DNA from: Patella vulgata
Lineage: Eukaryota; Mollusca; Gastropoda; Patellidae
Length of the DNA: 64,000 nt
Reading direction: 5' to 3'
Assembly: GCF_932274485.2 (NCBI RefSeq)
Contig: NC_065882.2
Location: 71,027,431 to 71,091,430, forward strand
Shown: positions 47,664 to 58,800 of the stretch, one piece after another
Numbering within the stretch: the stretch's first letter is position 1
Layout: every line of letters starts with the position of its first letter
Position numbers and translations under genes: made by a program
The notes under the pieces: model-generated
Seen by the model: only the letters and a program-made list of their open reading frames with translations
Told to the model about the DNA's origin: nothing
Database searches by the model: none

Positions 47664-47879
47664 TTTATATAAAGTTTATATAGATGCCAAATTACGTGTG
47701 TTTTCGAGTTCCACACTATTATCTCTTAAAAATTCTTTTAATTGTTTACTTATTGTTTCAAACTTACTTTTGTTTTTTTATGCTATCAAATAAAAAAGAT
47801 TTTTTTTACATAATGTGTTTCAGTCATGGGGGGGGGGGGGGTATATCAATAGCCTATTATACTGGTAATACCGGCCTGC

Positions 47880-49268
47880 GAGAAATCAGGAACTAAAAGA
47901 ACACCACGTCAGATGAATATTACACACACACAAAAAAAGAAGTAATTGTACCACAAAAGATGATATCACAACAAAATAAGAAATATACATAACAAAAATA
48001 ATACAGACAAGGAAACATGTCCTTAATTCTGGTTGCTTAGTCATATCCTGAATATATACATTTGTACACCGATTCGACATTTGTTTAATTATATTATTAC
48101 CTAGTTGCGCTTTTTTTTCTTTTTTTTTTTAAAAATCCATAATGTTTTCCAATGTCTTCTACTTTTTTTTGAAAATGCACATTATTATTTTAGTAACATC
48201 AGATGTATAATATATCTAGCAGAACAAATTGTTCAAATACAACTCTTATCAAACAAATTTCTAAATTTCTTCTAAAGAAATACAGCTATATAAAATAATG
48301 AAGTGAAAGTATATATAGTCTTTATTTATTTACCGTAAACATAGCAGAATTTTTACTTTTTCTAAACTATATAACTAATAGAGGCAGACGGTGACAACAT
48401 CTGAACGAATCTGACAGAAGGGTAATTATTGTACAAATGACTGTTGTTCATAATATAAAAACAACAAATATAACCTTGAGCTATGATTACTCTTGGGGTG
48501 GGTGGGGTGGGGGGGGGTAAGCGTCCTCATACTTGGTAAACTCATTAATAACTCATAGAAGTTTAATGTTTATTAATGGATCAATGTTGGCCAAAGCCTG
48601 TCTGCCAGAACAGTGAAATGTACAAGCCAAGTGTAACAGAGTTCATATGATAAACATATTAATTTCTATCCGAGTAACTCATTATACTCTGAGTAATAAT
48701 ATACCACCCGAGTAACTCATTATACTATAGTAGTGTGAATTTGGACTCAATAGTAAATGTTTAATACATCGTGCTAATCCGCACAGTATTGCTTATTTCA
48801 GTAAATTATATTTTAATGGATTTTAATCCACCTTAATTACCCACTATTTATATCTACTTCATATTGTCTTATATATTTCACTAATCACCTGTCTCCAGTA
48901 TTCTTTGTTTTAAACTTTAAATTGAGCTTATAAATTATAATTAACGTCTACGGGCTATAGCGTTTAGTTACCAAGGTTTCTAGATTGATAGGATTAATGC
49001 CCAAGGTTATGCATGGGGATATATAGACCCAAATGACAGAATTTGGAGAGAGCTGGCTACACACGTGTCTTGGGAGATCAACTTAGATCACATACCTAAG
49101 AACAGACCTTACTTACCTGTATTTGGATATTTGGAGACATAAGTTTATGTCAATTCCCATATCCACATTGGAGCTTATTTACTATTAAGCATTGGACCAA
49201 TAATTGTTATATTAATTGTCTGCTGTGATTACTGTTTACCAAAAGAATATAGAGAACAAGCCAACAGT
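47880..49268. other. Intergenic, no gene seen
   Basis: AT-rich with homopolymer runs (T near 48110, G near 48510). No coding or repeat family recognised. Confidence 0.4.
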
Positions 49269-49269
49269 G

Positions 49270-50222
49270 AGGCTGATGTCCCCCGCCGAAATCCAAAAAT
49301 AAATAGATGACACATATTTATTAATCGCACATTTATTTTTTTCAAAAGTATCGAGCAATCAAACTATACACTAAGTTTCAGCACTCTCCATCAGATAGAA
49401 TCAAAGTTATCTTGTCCCAAAGCATCGACTAATGTAAATCATTGAACTCAGCCATGACATGACAGCAGAGAATATTCATTATCGAACTAAGTCAAGGTAT
49501 TGATGTAATAAAGCTATACACCAAGTGTCCTCACTCTCACTTAATTCGAACTAAAGTTATCGTGTCCCAAAGCATCAACCAATCAAATTGCTTATCCCTG
49601 CTTACCCTAAGCAGAAAATTCTCATCTTCAATCTCCATCAAGGCATTCACCTATCAGACACCTACGCCAAGTGTGAACATTCTAACTCAACTAGAATGAG
49701 AGTTATTGTGTTCCAAAATCTTGACCAAACAAATTGCTTATCTCTGCTTAACCTAAGCACAAAATGCTCATGTTCGAACTCCATCAAGACATTGACCTAA
49801 TTAACACCTACACCAAGTTTGAACATTCTACCTCAATTAGAAGGGGAGTTATTGTGTTCCAAAGTCTCGGCCAATCAAATTGCTTATCGCTCTGCTTACC
49901 CTAAGCAGAAAATGCTCATTATCGAACTTAGTCAAGGTATTGATGTAATGAAGCTATACACCAAGTTTCATCACTCTCACTTAATTAGAACTAAAGTTAT
50001 CGTGTCCCAAAGCATCAACCAATCAAATTGCTTATCTCTGCTTACACTAAGCAGAAAATGCTCATCTTTGAACTCCATCAAGGCATTGACCTAATAAACA
50101 CCTACACCAAGTTTGAACATTCTGGCTCAGTTAGAGAGAGTTATTGTGTCCCAAAAAGTGTGACGGACGGACAGACACACCGATTTTAATAGTCCCCTGC
50201 TTTCTTCGAAAGGCGGGGGACA
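49270..50222 (+). repeat. Family G: TIR element with 146-151 bp tandem core, copy 1
   Basis: Starts TGTCCCCCGCC and ends GGCGGGGGACA. The core repeats GCAGAAAATGCTCAT-type units near 49610, 49756, 49907 and 50053. It is followed by a short (GACGGACA)n-like stretch before the end. Confidence 0.75.
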
Positions 50223-50487
50223 AAAATACAAATATTATATAATAAAGAAGTTAAATAACATTTGCAGGAAAACGGAATATGAAAATCGATTCCCTCCTTC
50301 CACTACTTATTTATGAGGGCTATCCAGTTATATATCAGCTAAATTGCGATAAAATAATATTTTATATCAATAATTAGTATAGCTTGTGCCATCGTGTATT
50401 CTATGCCGTTGATTGTGTGTCAACCGAATAATTATTATCTAGTTTATATGCTAAAAACTGTATCACCAAAGGGGGATAATTTAGATA

Positions 50488-50942
50488 ACAAGGTATTACT
50501 GTAATGAAACTATACACCAAGTTTCATCAATCTCACTTAATTAGAACTAAAGTTATCGTGTCCCAAAGCATCAACCAATCAAATTGCTTATCTCTGCTTA
50601 CCCTAAGCGGAAAATGCTCATCTTCGAACTCCATCAAGGCATTGACCTAATCAACACATACACCAAGTTTGAACATTCTAGCTCAATTAGGAAGAGAGTT
50701 ATCGTGCCCCAAAGTATCAACCAATCAAATTGCTTATCTCTGCTTACCCTAAGCGGAAAATGCTCATCTTCGAACTCCATCAAGGCATTGACCTAATAAA
50801 CACATACACCAAGTTTGAACATTCTAGCTCAATTAGGAAGAGAGTTATTGTGTCCCAAAAAGTGTGACGGACAGACAGACAGACATACGGACGGACGAAC
50901 CCATTTTAATAGTCCCCTGCTTTCTTCGAAAGGCGGGGGACA
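50488..50942 (+). repeat. Family G element, copy 2 (left end missing)
   Basis: Two core units (50608, 50754; 146 bp apart), ending in the same GACGGACAGACAG run and CGAAAGGCGGGGGACA. Confidence 0.72.
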
Positions 50943-50944
50943 AA

Positions 50945-52310
50945 TATTAACAACCATCAACAGTCTTGTCTTCATTTCATCAACGCAACGAATATTCCAG
51001 AAAATACACAAGAATCGCACTTGTACAATACTATGAGTGACAATATACATATTATGACAGAGGGAAACTTACAAGTTGAACTATAACCTTTTGAGAAGAG
51101 CAACCAATCATTTTATTATTGTTGTTTTTAAAATTATTTTACCCCCAAGGAATAGGAAACAAAATCTTAACAGGTGGTTCTCAAGAAATAACCATTTCCA
51201 AGGGATAATCATCTCGATACACTGGACTATACTCATACATATGCATGAATGTGATATGGGATCTTAATTTATTTTTAGTTAATAGTGACATGTGGAGTAA
51301 GATATGCCTGGTTGAACAACAGAATTAAATATTCATTTCACACACAATATGTTTGAGTAAATCAATAGAAATGAAGACTACAATATTCGATCAACATGAA
51401 CGACATGGTCCACTTCATTCATTCCTTAACATATCTAAATAATACCCGAATGGAGGTATTGTTAACAGTGACCATGCTAGTAATTGAGCTGTAAGAAAAA
51501 CTGTCCGCCAACTGAAGGCACTGTTCGGTATTTCTTTGCATAAAGCGGGTATTATTCCATTTCATTAAAAATTTCACAGCTAATTAACCTCCTGATATGT
51601 TCAAAAATAACAGGACATTAACGACAGACATAACAGAAGCATTAATCGGAAAGAAATTCAAAGGGTCACAAGTGAAGTTTGGGTTGTTTTAACCATTGTA
51701 TTGTCGACATCCGGAAGGCATTGATTTAATCACTATTATTCTAAGGGAGTTTTCAGGGCGACAGCCTTCGGAAGCAGTCGTAGAATTCGGAGCAGGGAAG
51801 TGCAGGGGACTATATGAAGGTACGGAAAAACTATTATTCTTTTATCTTGAAATGGGCATTGCTATCAAGTCCAGCAAAATTCTGCTGTCCATTTATAGGC
51901 GATGGTGTAGAGCGATGGGGGCTGGGGCAAAATAAGTTATTTTCGAGCTAAAATCAATTGTTTGAGTCATTTAACAGCGATATTTCAGGCAATTTGGCGT
52001 TATTCAGTCAAATGCATAGGTGCCTTTGCATGCGCGTAATTATTCGACTTGGTGTTACAGCAAATGCGGTTATCCTTCGAAAAGTGGCCAAGAGTATAAG
52101 AATTGGAATCGCAAGGCAAGAAACTCATCCTTATAAGGTCCCTTCAAGACAATCGAGAAACCCTGGACGATATAACTGTGCTTTGTTTTGTTTTTTTCAC
52201 ATACATGTATATTCAGTTGAATCTATATTTCGTTTACATAAAAATGTAGGTGTGTGTTTACATTAAAATAATCTTAGAAACGCTAGACAATCTGGTGGGT
52301 TATCATTTAA
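50945..52310. other. Intergenic upstream of DUSP23, no gene seen
   Basis: Two modest open frames on the plus strand (51696-51935 and 51958-52266) resemble no family I know. The DUSP23 promoter or first exon may lie here but cannot be placed. Confidence 0.35.
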
Positions 52311-52312
52311 AG

Positions 52313-52400
52313 CAGTGGTTCCCAACCTTTTTTGGGTTGCGACCCCATTCAAGAAACAATTAAGCAACTGATCGCGATCCCTCAAAGAACAAAATCATCT
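52313..52400 (+). mobile_element. Single hAT-type terminus
   Basis: CAGTGGTTCCCAACCTTTTT followed by GGGTTGCGACCCC, a widely shared hAT end. No inverted partner was found nearby, so the element is truncated or very diverged. Confidence 0.55.
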
Positions 52401-52496
52401 TTTACTATGAAACAACATCATTATTTACATTAGTGTTTCACGTATTTGACAACTTATTGTTTTAAATTTTTACACCGTTATAAATATTGAGGAAAT

Positions 52497-52816
52497 ATGA
52501 TTGGCAATGAAATGAAATGAAATGGGGTTTAAAATCCTACTGTTCTGCTCCGATTGGGATAATGAAGACGGGCATATGCCATTCAATGTGCTATGGTGGA
52601 AATTTAGCCCGGGCAACGGCACTATGGCCTACTTTTATATCGAATTCCAACTGCCAAGGGATCTCTTACGTGGACGCCGGTGTTTACACGGGGTCCCATT
52701 TTTCTGACCATCCAAAAGACTAGACAGCTGTCCTTGTTAGACTTTCCGTCCTGCACCACTGACAAGAGTAAACCACGCCGGAAAATCCCGATTATTGACA
52801 GGGATGATTGGCAATG
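52497..52816 (-). mobile_element. SINE family A, 5'-truncated, with 13 bp target duplication
   Basis: Element 52510-52803 flanked by ATGATTGGCAATG on both sides. The tRNA-like head is missing, as expected from incomplete reverse transcription. Confidence 0.9.
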
Positions 52817-53003
52817 TGGCAATAGATAAGAGATGTGTATGCTTTTCATGAACCCAGGATTTAAAGGGAATTTGTAGTTTCAAATGGAATCATACATATA
52901 GGTTCGATTTAAATAAATCATCCTTGTTCTTATTAAGCTGCAGGATCAACCATACCAATACAGTATTAAATATAATCCAAAGTCTGTTTTCAGGATAGTT
53001 GCG

Positions 53004-54890
53004 ATGGGGGATTCAGTTGGAGAATTTCCCTTTAACTTCTCCTGGGTGATTGAAGATGAGTTATGTGCCCTTGGTTTTCCTGATACCCCAGGAAATATGC
53101 AGTATTTAGTCAACAATAATGTTGGTTATCTCGTTTCCTTGACAGCAGAACGACGTCCAGATATACAAGGATATGAAAAGGGTATTTGTAAATTCTTGTC
53201 TTAATTTCGTCCTGTTGATTTGGTTGGTAGCTCTGTAGTTTGTTAAAACGTTTCGGCCCGCAAATTGGGCGTCTCGATAATATTAATCCTCGAAAAAATT
53301 TCTCCGAATTTTCTGCATCACCGATTTTGATTGGTATAGGCTGATTAGGAGTCAACCAGTCATAAACTTCATAAAGGGTTTTGATTATCGAGTCGCCAGA
53401 TTCACTGCCTTGCCACTGTTAAGGACCAAAACGCTTCAGATGTTAATAGCTCTATAGGAACCAAATAAACAGAACAGACATTGCCTTTTTACGCAAAATG
53501 TTAATTGTACCGACACATTTTGTGGACCCTCTAGAGCCCACAATTTCTGTCCAGTATAGATGAAACTTCAAATATTTGTTTAGGATCATTTAAATTTGGA
53601 CAATCTGGTGTGATTGTATTTCAACAAATTATTTTGATATTGCTGATATTGAAGAGAGATTTTTTAGAGATGAAGTGTTGTCAACAAGCGATAAATAAAA
53701 CCGAACAGAAATGAAATGAAATTTAACGTCCTACTGGGCTAATGAAGACGGCCATACGCCATATGGTGTGCTATGAGGGAAATTGTGCCCGGACAGCGGC
53801 AATATGGCCTACTCTTAATTCGAATTTCAACTGTCAAAGGATCTTTTACGTGCACACCAATGTGTACACGGGACCTCGGTTTTTCGTCCCATCCAAACGA
53901 CTAGACAGCTGTCCTTCTCAGGCCATCCGTCCTGCATCATTGACCAGGGGAGACCACGCTGGAAAATCTGGATGAACTTTCTCGACCAATGCAGGGATCG
54001 AACACCCGACCTCCAGGCTAGCGAGCCAGCATCTTACCAAGTTAGCCACAGCGATCCCCTAATACGGAACAAATTCTTGATTGGTCAAAAATATAACTGT
54101 TGGAATAGTAAAGTTAATGTACATACACCTTTTGATTTGTTTGTTTGCCATGCTGTCAATCAGAATCAATTGTAAGAATAACTATTTGATATATCATAGA
54201 TTTACATCTGACGTGTATAAAGATAGTAGACTTTACACCACCTACATTACAACAAGCTGAGGTCTTTCTACAAATGATGGAGAAGGCTAGAAGAAATAAA
54301 AAGGTAATAAATTGTTCTGGAGCTAGGTCAAGTGTCATCTCAGACTTGCACAAACTAAGTCTGAGATGAAACTTAGCTTAGCTCCCACACTCTACCCCCC
54401 CAAGTAGTTTTGGCGTTTATGATGGTTTGGAAATCGAATGCCAACCTCCATCAATAGTATTTGACCTCATTTCAGAGTTATGTATAACCTCTGCTCTTTG
54501 TAAGCAATGTCCCTTAAGAAAATCTTCAGACACTGTTCAATCAAACCGCGGTAGCAAATTTTTTGTTTTAAAAAATGAAAGGTATATGCTGCTAAACATT
54601 GGAACAACTGGTGCAATTTGAGAAAGCTGTTTATATCGATGTCTCTTTCAGCAAGTAATTTGTAAGGCCGCAGCAATAAGTTTCTATTATTATTCCAGGC
54701 TGTGGCTATACACTGTGCTCATGGAAAAGGAAGGACTGGAACAATGGCGGCCTGTTATTTAATAAAAGAATATGGTTATACAACTCGACAGGCTATAGAC
54801 AAAATACGTCAAATAAGACCAGGGTCTATAGAGACTAGAGATCAGGAATTATTCGTTCACCAATTCGAGGAATACCAAAATACTTGCTAG
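53004..54890 (+). CDS. DUSP23: Dual-specificity phosphatase 23-like, complete coding region
   Basis: Small cysteine phosphatase of 157 residues (human DUSP23 has 150). Coding exons 53004-53181, 54200-54303 and 54699-54890 with GT/AG borders (phase 1, then phase 0). Exon 1: FNFSWVIEDELCALGFP, QYLVNNNVGYLVSLTAE. Exon 2: IKIVDFTPPTLQQAEVF, whose aspartate is the likely general acid. Exon 3: the signature HCAHGKGRTGT with catalytic Cys and Arg, then ACYLIKEYGYTTRQAI and IRPGSIETRDQE. An acceptor (TCTGTTTTCAG) ends 12 bases before the ATG, so a non-coding first exon exists upstream. Intron 1 hosts a SINE-A. Acts presumably in the cytosol on phosphotyrosine/threonine; substrates unknown here. Confidence 0.94.
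53508..53605 (+). repeat. Family E-like fragment
   Basis: TGTGGACCCTCTAGAGCCCA and GATGAAACTTCAAAT resemble internal phrases of the family E elements; in DUSP23 intron 1. Confidence 0.4.
53709..54058 (-). mobile_element. SINE family A, full length, in DUSP23 intron 1
   Basis: Complete from (ATTTC)n tail complement to tRNA-like head (GGATCGAACACCCGACC, TTAGCCACAGCGATCC). Flanks ACCGAACAG and ACGGAACAA are a possible imperfect target duplication. Confidence 0.82.
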
Positions 54891-55190
54891 AAAATAACGT
54901 ATATAGTCCATACCAATATCATGAGTATAGGCTCCTGGACCTGTCTACCACTTGGTACAAGAGATAGTCCGAATGATTAACGGGGTGGGTTCTTGGACTA
55001 TTGCATGGAATTTGTCAGATTTAGTACCGAATTGATCAACAAAATAAAACAACTAAGGGTATAAATTGTTTAAATATAGAACATCACACGACCTAGTTAC
55101 ATATAGCTCCGATACTGGAAATTTGGTGACCCCGCTTGCTATGAGGTCATCATAGGCTCAGATTGTGCATTTAAGCGTAGCCACCTTTCC

Positions 55191-55560
55191 AACCTTAAAG
55201 ATACATTATTGGAGATAAAGGCCGGCAGTTCTCACTATAATAGTTAAAAACTAGATAATGTAAAGGGAATTTGCTGAAATTTTCAGTCAAATTGATCCAC
55301 TATGAACCGAGAATTTAGTGATTGAATTTTCGGCCTAGCCTCGATCATCATTACTAAAGTCGGTGCGATAAAAAAAACAACATAGTCTCGATTATCCACT
55401 TCATGATTTAATCTGAATCAGGAATAAAGTTGAACAGCAAATCGGATCCTAATCCAGTAAATATCGCAGACTAGCGTTGACATCAAGAGTTGATTATGGT
55501 CTGGATAAGTTAATTAATGTCTAATTAATAATGTTTTTAATATATAGATTGCGTGCACTT
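55191..55560 (+). mobile_element. Repeat family D
   Basis: TTAAAGATACATTATTGGAG start, with GATAATGTAAAGG and TTAATGTCTAATTAAT internal landmarks shared with 30768-31110. Lies between the convergent DUSP23 and ERI3-like genes. Confidence 0.6.
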
Positions 55561-55844
55561 AAGACTTTAAAAAGCTGATATTATAGAAATTATAAAATTT
55601 GGAACACATGTACATTTATCCAGTTATAATATAATGTAAAGATATTGACCATTACTATAATGGTTGTTGTCCGGGAAGATTCCTTGGTATTTCCTGGCAG
55701 TGACTATTAACCTTTACAATGCATCATTATTATGGTTAATTTATCAAGCTATACCTTAGTCTGTACAATATGTTCCAACAGTTTTTATTTCACATTCCAA
55801 ATAATTTAAATCGGACATTTTTAGCACCAGAAAATAGTATGTGA

Positions 55845-58800
55845 TTATCTAGAGTGTGCAGCTTGTTGTAATCTTCCAGTATATTTAAACACATAGCCTC
55901 TTTTTAACAATTCTATCACAATATTAGCTATATTCTTACAATCATCTAAAATAAACAAAAAACATCAAATATTATATCTATTGTATAAAACTGTCACAAA
56001 TTAAAGAACTTGAAAATCGTCCAACAAAAAATATTTGACAATCTGCAGTTTGCAATCTTCACTGAATTGTATATAGCAGGTGATTTCGCTGTTGCTGGCT
56101 ATACCATTGCTGGTTATATTTCATCAAACGGTAGTTTCTTTGCTTTGGGTCGAACCAAATTGTCGAATGGGGCTGATACTGCATGTTATATCATATTTTC
56201 CAATCGCGTGGGTTTTCTCTGGGTCCTTCGGTTTCCTCCCACTGCTAAAGACCCCTACTCGCAAGCGAATTATTGAAATAAAATTAAACCATAAGTTAGT
56301 CCCGAAATGACCTAGTCTGTGTCGAGTGGACGTTAAACTTCATTTTTCTCTCTATCTCATATTTTGTGATGGCGCAAAATCCTTTCCATTCAATTTTTAT
56401 TTCGGCAGAGTAATAAAAAGGATTATTTCTTAACTAAATAGTTTCATTTCTTACTTAAACAAAATAGGTTATTTCTCGATCTGACAACCCCCAAATAAGA
56501 TATGGGCTTATCAAAATGATATTCAAGAAGTAAGAGATTAATTTTGTGCGCCGAACCCCACCATCATTAAAGAAATGAAATGAAATGAGGTTTAACGTCC
56601 TACTGTTTTGCGCCGAACTGGGCTAATGAAGACGGGCATACGCCATACAGTGTGCTATGAGGGTAATTTCAAGAAGTAAGAGATTAATTTTGTGCGCCGA
56701 ACCCCGAAACCCACCATCATTAAAGAAATGAAATGAAATGAGGTTTAACGTCCTACTGTTTTGCGCCGAACTGGGCTAATGAAGACGGGCATACGCCATA
56801 CAGTGTGCTATGAGGGTAATTTTGCCTGGACAGCGGCACTACGGCCTACTCTTATATCGAATTCCAACTGTCAAGGGATCTTTTACGTGCACGCCAATGT
56901 GTACACGGGACCTCGATTTTTCGTCTCATCCGAATGACTAGACAGCTGTCCTTTTCAGGCCCTCCGTCCTGCATCACTGACAAGGGGGAACCACGCCGGA
57001 AAATCTGGATGAACTTTCTCGGCCAATGCAGGGAACGAACACCCGACCTCCAGGCTAGCGAGCCAGCGCCTTACCCACTTAGCCACCGTGATCCCCCCAT
57101 CATTAAATAGCAAAATCTTAGGTTCGCCACTGCTGAAAATTAGGTTTTCTTAACAATATTAACCATGAACGAACGGGCACAGGCGTACAGGCTCGATGGC
57201 TGTTAGGGGGCAGAACTCGAAATGCACCCCCCACCCCAGGCCCCACAAACCCCACCCCCCAAAAAAGAAAAAAAAATCGGAAAATTTGACAACCGCAAAC
57301 GCGTTTTCCTACCACTCAAGCCCGTTAATACAATAATTTCAAAGTGGTCTAACAAGCCTAGCTGGCTGACTCGAATTCATATCAACCAATCAATCGTTTA
57401 CAGTTCACTGAGGCGGGGGTGATCGGGGGAAAATTTTGAAAATTTAACTGCCGTAAACGCGTTTTCCTGCCATTTCTGCCCTTGAATACAGGAACTACAG
57501 TGTGGTCCAATATAGCCTACCTGAGGTGGCTGACCCGAATCACAAACAAACAACCAATCGTTGCGGGCCTCGCCCTCCAGAAAATTTTTCTGCTATTCTA
57601 TCCCGTGAGTTAAGCAACTCCAAAGTTGTCTGATGGTTTTGTAACCGAAATCCCACTCAATGCTGACCTGAATTCCAACCATCCAATCAGATTGGTGCAG
57701 CTGCATTCACAAATAATAATCGATGCCCGAAAATGTCGCACAAAGTAGAGCGACTCCAGACAAAATGTTTTAACCCATAGTCAATTCAGTACAAATTCGT
57801 GGTATTTAATAAAAAGAAAAGTAAAATTGGTGTTTTATTAGATTTCGGGCACTTTATTTTGCCAACTAGATGAAATAATAATTTTTGTTTTCACTTTACC
57901 CGCGAAAAGTCAGATTGCCCGAAAGTTAGGGGCAGCGCCCCTCCCCCCACCCCCTGGCTTGTACGCCAATGCGAATGGGAGGCTCATTAACTTCAACAAG
58001 CAAATAGAAATGAAACAGGATTTAACGTCTTGTTTTTGTTAATCTTTTGACCAACATGGGCAATGGGAGCGAGCAAGCAAATAGGGAATTGTTTTAATAT
58101 ATAAACCACAGGAAATATTTAAAGAACCTACCAATACCACTGTGATGTCGTCCTTGGTGTTTTAACTTTAACTGACTTAACATGGGCATCATACCCTGCG
58201 GAAATACACTCATCACATCTGAAAAAGACTAATATATAAACAAGATAAAATATGAGTTATCCTTATATCACGTTTATAGTAATTATAATAAATATGGTTT
58301 CTGTACAACAATAGCAATCAAATCATAAACTGATAATCCACAATTATTGTTATATAAAAAGGACAATTAAATTCCGCCCATGCCCCACTCGCGACCAACA
58401 TTAAGCAGTATTCCAATCTATGTTCATGATCGACAATTGTAAATGCGAGGAAGTAAATTCGACGACTAAAGGCACCAAAAACAAACAATCGGCATTGTAA
58501 GTAGGACAAACGGAGATTCTTTTAAAAATGAAATTAAATGAGGTTAAACATCCTACTTTTCTGAGATTCGTATACAAAACCAGCAATGGCTTTCTGTGCA
58601 ATACTAAGAGAAGTCCAGCTTAACGGACCGACTATCCGCATTATAAAGCCATCCATCTATAGAACATAAATGAGCAACTTTTTAGATGTAATCTAACTTA
58701 GTCTGCAATGTAAATGTATAGTCAAATCGCGGAAAATCGAAAGGTATTTTTGACAGACAGGATGTTTCTTAATGACCAGCCTGTTGGGTATAGTTAGAGA

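Larger units (their letters stand above)
45462..47876 (+). repeat. Direct duplication of the copy 8 3' UTR (~555 bp, 1861 bp apart)
   Basis: 45462-46024 and 47323-47876 match from ATTGATAATATTAGATAC to CCTATTATACTGGTAATAC, with a constant offset of 1861 bp at the SECIS. The intervening DNA holds a SINE-A piece and most of a family E element. Confidence 0.85.

Noticed and set aside
49588-51036. Chain of 70-90 codon frames with similar peptides
   Set aside because: These are translations of the 146-151 bp core units of family G, not genes.
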